NCBI GenBank assembly: GCA_015494645.1
Contig: WGAU01000104.1
Coordinates: forward strand, 1-29,211
DNA: 29,211 nucleotides
From: Aquificota bacterium
Lineage (GTDB): Bacteria > Thermosulfidibacterota > Thermosulfidibacteria > Thermosulfidibacterales > Thermosulfidibacteraceae
Reading direction: 5' to 3'
How positions within the stretch are numbered: the stretch's first letter is position 1; each line of letters starts with the position of its first letter. This document shows, piece by piece, positions 1 through 6,438 of this stretch. The notes below the pieces were generated by a model. That model had not been told where the DNA came from, made no database searches, and saw nothing but the letters and a program-made list of their open reading frames with translations. The translations under genes and the position numbers were made by a program.

Positions 1-637
1 CTTTTTGTATCATTGATGCGACAATAAGTGTTTCGTAAGGCCCCAAAATGGAGCTTTTAGACAAAAGGGGCTCTATCTTGCTTTTAAAGTTTTTCGTCAT
101 AACCTTGATGATCTCTTTCACGGGTAAGTCTTCAGAAAGCAGATAAGTATCTGGAAAAAGTTTCCCCTCAAGAGATGGTTGTCTATAAATGGTGAAGTTT
201 AAGAATTCCCTTTCGCTTTTTATAATACCTTTTCTTTTCAAGGTTTCTGCCATTTCAAAGGTGTCCATCCCTTCGTATAGGGTTACTTTGACAAGCCGGG
301 GGGTGTAGTTGACCACCTTTTCAATGAGACTTTTAACACTGTCGTGGCGAGATATATTAATTTTGGCTGGCTTCAGTTTTCTGTCGTAGCCCTTTATCCT
401 CATGTAGATAAGAACAAAACGGGGACTGATATTGGCTCCCTTTTCTCTGAGCTGTTTGACCAATTCGGCAGCGTTGCTTCCGGGCTTCAGGATTAAGGTT
501 TTGTTGGCGAGTCCTTCCAGAGGGTAGTTGATGTTGAGCTGGTAGGAGAAGAAGGCAACCATTGCTGAGGTGAGTATAAGAAGCAGAGTTATGTAAAGGG
601 TTGTAGTCTTAAGTCCTTTTGCGCCAAATGACTTCAA
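1..637 (-). CDS. mltG: Endolytic murein transglycosylase MltG (5' part, cut by window edge)
   Basis: Translation of the minus strand gives an open frame that runs off the left edge, so only about 212 N-terminal residues are visible. A short basic N-terminus is followed by one hydrophobic segment (about residues 13-32), then a LysM-like region. The motif LEGKLFPDTY (about residues 156-165) holds the Glu equivalent to the catalytic Glu of E. coli MltG, and the visible end ASMIQK matches the family's second conserved block. MltG is an inner-membrane enzyme that cuts growing glycan strands and so sets their length. I chose a TTG start at 637-635, preceded by AAAGG; it overlaps der by 29 nt. The first in-frame ATG lies inside the membrane segment and is too late. 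Family call is secure; the start is less so. Confidence 0.88.
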   Translation of the reverse strand, partial: MKSFGAKGLKTTTLYITLLLILTSAMVAFFSYQLNINYPLEGLANKTLILKPGSNAAELVKQLREKGANISPRFVLIYMRIKGYDRKLKPAKINISRHDSVKSLIEKVVNYTPRLVKVTLYEGMDTFEMAETLKRKGIIKSEREFLNFTIYRQPSLEGKLFPDTYLLSEDLPVKEIIKVMTKNFKSKIEPLLSKSSILGPYETLIVASMIQK

Positions 638-1928
638 TAGGAACCTTTGAAAATCCAAGGTGTTCCCTCAGGGACTTCTCAAAGTACCTTTTGTAGTGAT
701 CCGGTATCTCTTCAGGATAGTTGGAGAAAACCACAAAGGTGGGTGGTTTTGTTTCCACCTGGGTTCCGTAATAGATCTTTATGTACTTGCCCTTGGAGGC
801 AGGTGGGTGGTGATGGGCTACAATGCTTTGAATTGCCTTGTTTACCTTCCAAGTTTTGACCCTTGTGCTTAGGGTTTCATTAATCTCAATGGCTTCGGGA
901 ACAATCCTGTTCAATCCTCTTCCCGTTAACGCAGAAGTAAGGATGAACGGAGCCAATTCTGGCAGAAAGTAAAGCTCTTCCCTTGCATTTCTCACAAGCT
1001 CTCTGGTTGAGTTTATTAGATCGGTTTTGTTAAGGGCAACGATTATGCCCCTCTTTTCTTTAACTATAAGGCCTGCTATCTTTTTGTCCTGTTCGGTGAC
1101 ACCCTCTGTTGCATCAATTACCAGCACAGCTACGTCGCATCTTCTGATACTCTCTACAGTTCTTGTGATGCTGTAAGCCTCAAGCTTGGAGCTCACCCGG
1201 CTTTTCCTCCTCAATCCTGCTGTGTCTATTAAAATTACGGTTCCGTTGGGAGTCTCAAGCTTTACATCTACTGCGTCTTTTGTTGTACCAGGTATTTCAC
1301 TTACCACTGTTCTTTTTTCTCCCATCAGGTAGTTGATAATAGATGATTTGCCCACGTTGGGTCTTCCTACGACAGCTATTTTGCAAATTTCACTTATGTC
1401 TGCACCTTCTTCCTCTACATATGTGGGCAGTATTTTAAGGGTTGCCTCCAAAAGTTCCGTGATGCCCTTTTTCTGGGTTACGGATATTGGAAATACAGGC
1501 TCCATCCCCAGCTTATAGAACTCGTACATTGCGTTTTTTAGATTTTTGTTATCCGCTTTGTTTACAACGAGAAACACGGGCTTCTGGGTTTGGCGAAGCT
1601 TTTCAGCCACGATTTCATCCAGAGGGTGTAGTCCTTCCTTGGCGTCAACGAGAAACCATAAAAGATCCGCTTCCTCTATGGCCTGCGACACCTGTTCCCT
1701 GATGGCACTTTCAATAACTCCTTCCTTTTCTGTAATGCCCCCTGTGTCAATGATGATAACTTTCCTTCCATCCAGAAGCTCAACCTCTTCTTCAATACGA
1801 TCAACGGTTACCCCGGGATCTGGGGCGACTATAGCCTTTCTCTTTCTTGCCAAGCGGTTGAACAGAGAAGACTTTCCTACATTGGGCCTGCCTACTATGG
1901 CTATTTTAGGAGCTCTTTTCGCAAACAT
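609..1928 (-). CDS. der: Ribosome-assembly GTPase Der (EngA)
   Basis: At 439 residues this is the usual length for Der, which has two GTPase domains in tandem and a C-terminal KH-like domain. Domain 1 shows GRPNVGKSSLFNRL (about residue 13), DTGG and NKAD. Domain 2 shows GRPNVGKSSIINYL (about residue 190), DTAGLRRK and NKTD. The KH-like region follows from about residue 355. Der is essential in bacteria and acts in maturation of the 50S ribosomal subunit. The ATG start overlaps the end of nusB by 23 nt and the stop lies inside mltG, so it is translated within the ribBA-ribH-nusB-der-mltG operon. All nucleotide-binding motifs look intact. Confidence 0.98.
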   Translation of the reverse strand: MFAKRAPKIAIVGRPNVGKSSLFNRLARKRKAIVAPDPGVTVDRIEEEVELLDGRKVIIIDTGGITEKEGVIESAIREQVSQAIEEADLLWFLVDAKEGLHPLDEIVAEKLRQTQKPVFLVVNKADNKNLKNAMYEFYKLGMEPVFPISVTQKKGITELLEATLKILPTYVEEEGADISEICKIAVVGRPNVGKSSIINYLMGEKRTVVSEIPGTTKDAVDVKLETPNGTVILIDTAGLRRKSRVSSKLEAYSITRTVESIRRCDVAVLVIDATEGVTEQDKKIAGLIVKEKRGIIVALNKTDLINSTRELVRNAREELYFLPELAPFILTSALTGRGLNRIVPEAIEINETLSTRVKTWKVNKAIQSIVAHHHPPASKGKYIKIYYGTQVETKPPTFVVFSNYPEEIPDHYKRYFEKSLREHLGFSKVPIEVIWRKRT

Positions 1929-2340
1929 TTCTACATACCTGTCCCAGCACTGCGTTAATGAATTTGTATGAGTTTGGGGATGAAAACTTCCTGCTTAGCT
2001 TAATGGCTTCACTGATGGATATTTCGGGAGGTATGTTTTTGTAGAGCATTTCAAAAATGGCTATTTTCAGTATGATCTTGTCTATTAGATCTATTTTGTC
2101 AAAGGGATATTCGGTATTTACTCTTATTATGTTTTCCAGTTCTTCGTTAACTTCTATAAGTTCCTTTGTTCTCTCTCTGAGGGCTTTTATAAATCTGTGC
2201 CTTTTGTTCTTTATGAAGCTATCTAATATCTCGTCCACGGTTTCGTATTCCTTTCGGAACTCCCACTGGTACAATATGGACATGAACATCTCTCTAAATA
2301 CTGAGCGGAAGCTTTTCTTGCCTCTTCTTTTGCCGTTCAT
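1906..2340 (-). CDS. nusB: Transcription antitermination factor NusB
   Basis: This 144-residue, mostly helical protein has the NusB pattern: an N-terminal basic stretch, then FREMFMSILYQWEF near residue 15 and the C-terminal block EISISEAIKLSRKFSSPNSYKF followed by FINAVLG. NusB binds boxA RNA with S10 (NusE) and supports antitermination of rRNA operons. Its place directly after ribH is a widespread arrangement (ribH-nusB), which supports the call. It starts 5 nt after the ribH stop and its 3' end overlaps der by 23 nt. Length and motifs are ordinary. Confidence 0.96.
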   Translation of the reverse strand: MNGKRRGKKSFRSVFREMFMSILYQWEFRKEYETVDEILDSFIKNKRHRFIKALRERTKELIEVNEELENIIRVNTEYPFDKIDLIDKIILKIAIFEMLYKNIPPEISISEAIKLSRKFSSPNSYKFINAVLGQVCRNVCEKSS

Positions 2341-2345
2341 GACCC

Positions 2346-2804
2346 TTATATCTGCTTCATAAGATTGGCCATTTCTATGGCAGACATAGCTGCAGCAAAT
2401 CCCTTGTTACCCATCTTTGTTCCTGCCCTTTCAATAGCCTGCTCAAGAGTATCTGCTGTTATGACACCAAATATTATGGGTTTTCCTGTTTCAAGAGATG
2501 CGTTGGCTATACCTTTACTAACCTCTGCACTTACATAGTCAAAGTGTGGTGTGGATCCTCTTATCACAGCGGCGAGACATATAACGGCATCGTACTCTTT
2601 GGTTGCCAATCTTTTTGCCACCACAGGTATTTCAAAGGCTCCAGGAACCTTAAATATCTCTATGTCCTTTTCATCAACCTCGTGCCTTTTCAATGCGTCC
2701 AATGCCCCTTCAAGAAGTTTAGATGTGATGAGATCGTTGAAACGGCTAACAACTATGGCAAATTTCAAACCTCTGCCTGTAAGCTTTCCCTCGTAAACCT
2801 TCAT
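2346..2804 (-). CDS. ribH: 6,7-dimethyl-8-ribityllumazine synthase
   Basis: RibH condenses 5-amino-6-ribitylaminouracil with 3,4-dihydroxy-2-butanone 4-phosphate to give lumazine, the precursor of riboflavin. At 152 residues it has normal length. Visible family motifs are VSRFND near residue 19, VPGAFEIP near residue 53, AAVIRGSTPHFDYV near residue 78 (containing the catalytic His) and the GVIT-D-T-EQA-ERAG block near residue 117. The substrate donor enzyme is encoded just upstream (ribBA, 1 nt away), so two adjacent steps are translationally linked. The ribosome-binding site AGGAGG lies inside the end of ribBA. ribD and riboflavin synthase (ribE) are not in this window. Confidence 0.98.
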   Translation of the reverse strand: MKVYEGKLTGRGLKFAIVVSRFNDLITSKLLEGALDALKRHEVDEKDIEIFKVPGAFEIPVVAKRLATKEYDAVICLAAVIRGSTPHFDYVSAEVSKGIANASLETGKPIIFGVITADTLEQAIERAGTKMGNKGFAAAMSAIEMANLMKQI

Positions 2805-2805
2805 T

Positions 2806-4029
2806 CTATTCCTCCTTTGTGTTTAACTGCAAGAGATGGCCTAGCTTGTCCTTTTTGCAAGCTAAATATCCAGCGTTGTAGGGGTTAGGGGGTATTTCAA
2901 TGGGAACCCTTTCTACAACTTCAAGTCCGTAGCCTTTTAATCCAACGATTTTTTTTGGATTGTTGGTAAGAAGGCGGATTTTCTTTATTCCAAGATCTAC
3001 CAGTATCTGCGCTCCTGTGCCGTAATCTCTGAGATCTGGAGGAAAGCCCAACTTCAGATTTGCTTCCACAGTATCGCATCCTAAATCTTGCAGGTGGTAA
3101 GCCTTTATCTTGTTGGCAAGACCAATTCCCCTGCCTTCCTGAGAAAGATAAACTATAACCCCTTTCCCTTCCTTGGCTATCATCTGCATAGACCTGTGCA
3201 ATTGAGGACCACAATCGCACCTCAGGGAGTGAAAAACATCCCCTGTTAGGCATTGAGAGTGCATTCTCACAAGTACCGGTTCTTCCCCAGCTATTTCTCC
3301 CTTAACCAAAGCCACGTGGGTCTGCTCATCTATCTCGCTATGATAGGCGATAAGCTTAAATTCCCCGTATGGTGTGGGTAAAGTTGCCTCTGCAATACGT
3401 TTGACATGGAATTCCTTCTGCAATCTGTACTTTATGAGATCCGCTATGGTTATGATCTTTAGATTAAACTTTTGGGCAAACTCCATGAGCTGGGGCACCC
3501 TTGCCATGGTTCCGTCTTCGTTCATGATCTCGCATATCACTCCTGCTGGATAGAGCCCAGCCAACCTTGCTAAATCAACGGCGGCTTCTGTGTGCCCCGC
3601 CCTTTTCAGTACACCGCCTTTCCTGGCTCTCAGGGGAAATATATGTCCCGGTCTTACCAGATCCGATGGCTTTGTGTTGGGATCTATGGCCACCCTTATG
3701 GTGTGTGCCCTGTCTGCTGCAGAAATGCCAGTGGTTATGCCTTCCCTTGCGTCTATAGAAACGGTAAACGCAGTATCGTGTAGGGCATTTCCGTCAGGCA
3801 CCATAAGGGGAAGCTGTAACTCCTCGCATCTTTCTGGGGTCAGAGCAAGGCAGATAAGTCCCCTACCATATTTTGCCATAAAGTTTATAGCTTCAGGGGT
3901 AACCTTCTCAGCGGCTATCACTAAATCCCCTTCGTTTTCTCTGTCTTCATCGTCAACAACGATGATCATTTTCCCTTCTTTGATATCTTCTATGGCTTCC
4001 TCAATAGTGTTGAACTTGTATTCAGGCAT
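2806..4029 (-). CDS. ribBA: Bifunctional DHBP synthase / GTP cyclohydrolase II
   Basis: This fused enzyme makes both precursors of riboflavin: dihydroxybutanone phosphate from ribulose 5-phosphate (RibB, about residues 1-200), and the pyrimidine from GTP (RibA, about 205-400). The RibB half shows DDEDRENEGDL near residue 26 and RPGHIFPL with RAGHTEAAVDLA further on, all active-site blocks. The RibA half shows HSQCLTGDVFHSLRCDCG near residue 256, giving the three zinc-binding Cys, then LSQEGRGIGL. Both halves appear intact, at 407 residues as expected. The ATG is preceded by a clear GGAGG. It is the first gene of the operon; I see no FMN riboswitch in the short leader, so regulation by FMN through RNA is not supported here. 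Confidence 0.98.
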   Translation of the reverse strand: MPEYKFNTIEEAIEDIKEGKMIIVVDDEDRENEGDLVIAAEKVTPEAINFMAKYGRGLICLALTPERCEELQLPLMVPDGNALHDTAFTVSIDAREGITTGISAADRAHTIRVAIDPNTKPSDLVRPGHIFPLRARKGGVLKRAGHTEAAVDLARLAGLYPAGVICEIMNEDGTMARVPQLMEFAQKFNLKIITIADLIKYRLQKEFHVKRIAEATLPTPYGEFKLIAYHSEIDEQTHVALVKGEIAGEEPVLVRMHSQCLTGDVFHSLRCDCGPQLHRSMQMIAKEGKGVIVYLSQEGRGIGLANKIKAYHLQDLGCDTVEANLKLGFPPDLRDYGTGAQILVDLGIKKIRLLTNNPKKIVGLKGYGLEVVERVPIEIPPNPYNAGYLACKKDKLGHLLQLNTKEE

Positions 4030-4060
4030 ACATAACCTCCAGCTACTAAAGTCCCATGAA

Positions 4061-4088
4061 TGTATATCCTCGTAGGATCATAAGTCAA
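4061..4088 (-). promoter_or_regulatory. Sigma70-type promoter for the ribBA operon
   Basis: On the minus strand TTGACT (4088-4083) and TATACA (4066-4061) are separated by 16 nt. Transcription would start near 4053, about 24 nt before the ribBA ATG. The spacing and both hexamers are close to consensus. It lies 12 nt from the left end of the IS remnant, so the insertion may have replaced older upstream control sequence. Confidence 0.6.
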
Positions 4089-4100
4089 TCACTGGAGTGA

Positions 4101-4117
4101 GGCTGTTCGAAAAATCA
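4101..4117 (+). repeat. Left terminal inverted repeat of the IS remnant
   Basis: GGCTGTTCGAAAAATCA matches the reverse complement of 4533-4549 at the first 12 positions and at most of the rest. The stop codon of the transposase fragment lies inside this repeat (4115-4117). Confidence 0.75.
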
Positions 4118-4472
4118 CAGATGATCTCTAAGAATGGTAACGTATCTGGCCAGTGTCTGGAGAACAAACATAGCTACCCATAGATACATGTCATACAACA
4201 CAAACACTGCCAATACCATCTTCTGGGCTATTTCCTCGTCCTTTACCCTGAAATGTGACCCTACCTTGATCTTCAACGTCCCAAACAAGCTCTCAATCAA
4301 ATACCTGTTGCCTCCAGACTTCCCCCACAAAACCTTAGACCTTTTCCTCAATTGACAAATGAAGATGTTTCTTAGAAGTTCTTCTCTGTAAGATTTGGTG
4401 GATGAAATAGCGATTACAAGGGCATCTGAATAGGCTCTTGGTCTGCTTTTAGTTGAGTTTGGTTCTTCTCAT
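4115..4472 (-). pseudogene. Transposase remnant: start and C-terminus joined, with frameshift
   Basis: The likely original ATG is at 4472-4470 and gives MRRTKLN before a stop. In the next frame the reading resumes as KSRPRAYSDALVIAI, which resembles the N-terminus of IS4/IS5-group transposases. The frame stays open through SYREELLRNIF and runs into a C-terminal region with GNRYLIESLFGTLKIK, where the Arg and Glu followed by Lys look like the last catalytic block of a DDE transposase. It ends at 4115. A complete enzyme of this type needs roughly 300 or more residues, so the middle, including at least one catalytic Asp, has been deleted. The junction is probably near 4350-4380. Not functional. 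Confidence 0.7.
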
Positions 4473-4475
4473 ATT

Positions 4476-4500
4476 GGGGAAGCTAACTCTTGGCTTCCCC
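4476..4500. other. Hairpin with 8-bp stem inside the IS remnant
   Basis: GGGGAAGC (4476-4483) and GCTTCCCC (4493-4500) form a perfect stem around a 9-nt loop. It lies just upstream of the old transposase start codon, so it could have blocked read-in transcription or translation. There is no T-run on either side, so it is not a typical intrinsic terminator. CTTGGCTTCCC is repeated in tandem next to it. Confidence 0.45.
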
Positions 4501-4532
4501 CTTGGCTTCCCTTTTGTCAAGATCTATTCACT

Positions 4533-4549
4533 GGATCTTTCGAACAGCC
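4533..4549 (-). repeat. Right terminal inverted repeat of the IS remnant
   Basis: Read on the minus strand this end is GGCTGTTCGAAAGATCC, identical to the left end for 12 bases. The tRNA-Ser -35 box begins only 12 nt outside it. Confidence 0.75.
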
Positions 4550-4560
4550 CATTCTTCTTA

Positions 4561-4589
4561 TTGACAAAGAGGAATGCTCATCTTATTTC
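4561..4589 (+). promoter_or_regulatory. Promoter of the tRNA-Ser / SRP RNA / aldolase unit
   Basis: A perfect -35 box TTGACA (4561-4566) is followed after 17 nt by TATTTC (4584-4589), a weaker -10. The start would fall near 4596, a few bases before the tRNA 5' end, which is typical of tRNA genes. No other promoter is evident between here and the aldolase. Confidence 0.55.
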
Positions 4590-4603
4590 TTTTACACGGG
4601 TGC

Positions 4604-4696
4604 GGAGAGGTGCCCGAGTGGACGAAGGGGCTCGACTGGAAATCGAGTGACCGGCCACAAGCCGGTCCGCGGGTTCGAATCCCGCCCTCTCCGCCA
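4604..4696 (+). tRNA. tRNA-Ser (anticodon GGA)
   Basis: The 93-nt gene folds as a class II tRNA. The acceptor GGAGAGG pairs with CCTCTCC, the anticodon stem CTCGA/TCGAG holds the loop CTGGAAA with anticodon GGA, and a long variable arm GACCGGC/GCCGGTC marks it as serine type. The T arm GCGGG-TTCGAAT-CCCGC is perfect. Discriminator G is followed by an encoded CCA. It reads UCC and UCU codons. A run of six T follows directly, but the next RNA begins only 20 nt on. Confidence 0.98.
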
Positions 4697-4715
4697 TTTT
4701 TTATTTGAAGAGAGC

Positions 4716-4824
4716 GGTTGCTGTGGGGTCCTGTGCAACGGAGCCCCGTGAACCCCGCCAGGCCCGGAAGGGAGCAACGGTAAGCGGTGTGCTCCGTGTG
4801 CCGCAGGGTAGCCTCACAGCAACC
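4716..4824 (+). ncRNA. ffs: Signal recognition particle RNA, small (4.5S) bacterial type
   Basis: The terminal stem GGTTGCTGTG/CACAGCAACC closes a long hairpin of about 109 nt. The conserved core is plain: GCAACGGAGCC..., then CAGGCCCGGAAGGGAGCA containing the GGAA tetraloop and the asymmetric loop bound by the Ffh M domain. No Alu domain is present, as in most Gram-negative bacteria. It follows tRNA-Ser by 19 nt with no promoter between, so both are probably cut from one precursor. Ends are taken from the stem and may be off by a few bases. Confidence 0.95.
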
Positions 4825-4834
4825 TTTAGAGGCT

Positions 4835-5398
4835 ATGTCCATAGAGCAGCTCATACTGGCAGGTAGAGTTCTCTGGGAAGAGGGTCTTGTCACATCCCAC
4901 GGAGGTAATCTTTCAATCCGCACGGGATCACATACCATCATTATTACGAAAACTGGTACCAAGCTGGGGTTTCTGAACAAAGAAGACTTTATTGAGGTCC
5001 CTATCCCATCATCAAAGAAAGTTTTCCCCGAGGCATCTTCGGAACTTGTAGTCCATTCCCAGATATATCTTGAAAATCCTCAAGCAACTGCCGTGGTGCA
5101 TGCCCATCCCTTGGCCACCGTTGCCCTTTCTTTCCATCTTGAAGAGATTACCCCCATGGATGTAGAAGGTAAGCTAACCTTCAAAAGCTGCCCGGTTATT
5201 GAAGTGAAAAAGCCCCATGCCTCAAAAGAGATGGCACAAAAAGTGGCCACCTGCCTCAAGGAATATCAGATAGTATGCGTAAAAGGCCACGGCACCTTCG
5301 CCACAGGAAAAAATCTGGAGGAAGCCCTGTTCTTTACATCAAGTTTGGAGTTCTCTTCAAAACTTCTGCTCATTCAGGCCAAGAAAGCCCTTCTATAG
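4835..5398 (+). CDS. Class II aldolase/adducin family protein (FucA/AraD-like)
   Basis: This 187-residue protein has the zinc-dependent class II aldolase fold. SHGGNLS (residues 21-27) is the phosphate-binding loop. Glu70 in EASSELVVH is the likely catalytic acid. His89 and His91 in VVHAHPLA with His152 in KGHGTFATG are the zinc ligands. Family members cleave fuculose-, rhamnulose- or similar 1-phosphates, or act in methionine salvage; the substrate cannot be told here and no sugar-kinase or isomerase genes lie near. I chose the ATG at 4835. An upstream GTG at 4787 would put the N-terminus inside the SRP RNA. The gene starts only 10 nt after the SRP RNA and shares its last 25 nt with the end of mreB on the other strand. 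Confidence 0.9.
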   Translation: MSIEQLILAGRVLWEEGLVTSHGGNLSIRTGSHTIIITKTGTKLGFLNKEDFIEVPIPSSKKVFPEASSELVVHSQIYLENPQATAVVHAHPLATVALSFHLEEITPMDVEGKLTFKSCPVIEVKKPHASKEMAQKVATCLKEYQIVCVKGHGTFATGKNLEEALFFTSSLEFSSKLLLIQAKKALL

Positions 5399-6423
5399 GT
5401 ATCAAACTCCTCAAGAGCTTTGCCTGCACCGAGGACGACACTCAGAAGAGGTTCTTCAGCCCTATACACCTTTACCATTAGCTTTTGTTCCATGAATCTA
5501 TCTAACCCTCTAAGAAGGGATCCACCACCGGTAAGTAGTATTCCTCTTTTTGCCACATCGGAAACCAACTCAGGAGAAGCACTATCAAGAACCTGTCTAA
5601 CGGCATCAACGATCACGTTAACCGGTTCCATTATGTACTCTCTAACCTCATCGGAGGTAATTTCCACAGTCTTAGGAGTTCCCCTGGCCAAGTCAATCCC
5701 TGTTACCATCATGCTGCGCCCTTCCCCTGGAGTAACGGTACCTATCTCAATCTTTATTCTTTCTGCTTCCAGAATGCCGATCTTTATGTGATATTTCTCC
5801 CTTATTTTTGCATTTATAGCCTCATCAATTTCATAACCTGCTACCCTAACGGAATCTTTAACGGCTATACCTCCCATGGAGATCAACGCCACATCGGTAG
5901 TGCCACCTCCTATATCCACTACCATGCATCCCCTGGGTTCATTAACAGGCAACTCACATCCTATAGCCGCTGCCATAGGCTCATCTAAAAGGAGAACCTC
6001 TCTGGCACCACACTCCATACCAAGATCTATCACTGCCCTTTTCTCAACCTGAGTGATCTTTGAGGGTACACATATAACCATACGAGGCTTCACAAGCCTT
6101 ATCCTTCCAGAAACCCTGTTAAGAAAGTCCCTTAGCATGAGCAAAGCAGCATCGTAGTTGTCCACCACTCCATCGTTTATGGGCCTTATAACATTTATCC
6201 TTTGGGGTGCTCTACCCCACATGTCCTTGGCTTCTCTACCTATAGCTTGAACTTTGCCAGTCTCGGTATCTACCGCTACAAAGGACGGTTCATTTAAGAG
6301 CACCCCTTCACCTTTAACGAAGATAAGGGTGTTGGCCGTCCCTAAATCCACAGCCACATCTGCTCCAAAAAATCTGGCGATGGGCGCAAAAAGGGAACCT
6401 AAACGTTTAGCAAGGAAATCCAC
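5374..6423 (-). CDS. mreB: Rod-shape-determining actin homologue MreB
   Basis: MreB forms ATP-dependent filaments under the inner membrane and guides the elongasome that inserts peptidoglycan along the cell side. The 349 residues show the actin-fold phosphate loops: DLGTANTLIFVKG near residue 26, then VVDIGGGTTDVALIS near residue 170 and LLTGGGSLLRGL near residue 297. The N-terminus MDFLAKRLGSLFAPIARFFG is likely the amphipathic membrane-binding helix. The start is GTG with GGAGG six bases upstream. MreC and MreD, the usual next genes, are absent: the neighbour downstream is the convergent aldolase, which overlaps by 25 nt. MreB therefore ends a long train that includes tol-pal. Confidence 0.97.
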   Translation of the reverse strand: MDFLAKRLGSLFAPIARFFGADVAVDLGTANTLIFVKGEGVLLNEPSFVAVDTETGKVQAIGREAKDMWGRAPQRINVIRPINDGVVDNYDAALLMLRDFLNRVSGRIRLVKPRMVICVPSKITQVEKRAVIDLGMECGAREVLLLDEPMAAAIGCELPVNEPRGCMVVDIGGGTTDVALISMGGIAVKDSVRVAGYEIDEAINAKIREKYHIKIGILEAERIKIEIGTVTPGEGRSMMVTGIDLARGTPKTVEITSDEVREYIMEPVNVIVDAVRQVLDSASPELVSDVAKRGILLTGGGSLLRGLDRFMEQKLMVKVYRAEEPLLSVVLGAGKALEEFDTYRRAFLA

Positions 6424-6438
6424 CTGCTACCTCCAAAG

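Larger units (their letters stand above)
4101..4549 (-). mobile_element. Internally deleted IS4/IS5-like insertion sequence (MITE-like remnant)
   Basis: A 449-bp segment is bounded by inverted repeats that share GGCTGTTCGAAA, followed by weaker similarity for about 8 more bases. Inside are a start region and a C-terminal region of a DDE transposase on the minus strand, with most of the catalytic core missing. Both ends are therefore kept while the enzyme is lost, as in non-autonomous elements that can be mobilised in trans. No convincing target-site duplication is visible outside the repeats. The family assignment rests on the C-terminal Arg...Glu...Lys pattern and is moderate in confidence. 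Confidence 0.75.

Noticed and set aside
4030..4100. FMN riboswitch before ribBA
   Set aside because: The leader is too short and lacks the conserved AGGGGCAGGGTGAAA-type blocks of the RFN element; only a promoter and a ribosome-binding site are seen.
4476..4500. Hairpin in the IS remnant as an intrinsic terminator
   Set aside because: No T-run follows on either strand.
4089..4535. Direct repeat TCACTGGA at 4089-4096 and 4528-4535 as a target-site duplication
   Set aside because: The right copy lies inside the inverted repeat, so it cannot be a duplication flanking the element; probably chance.
4787..4834. Longer N-terminus for the aldolase from GTG at 4787
   Set aside because: It would lie inside the SRP RNA; the ATG at 4835 gives the expected family start.
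4558..4980. Minus-strand open frame across tRNA-Ser, SRP RNA and the aldolase start
   Set aside because: It lies opposite two certain RNA genes and its product (rich in Arg, Pro and Gly) is the antisense of them.
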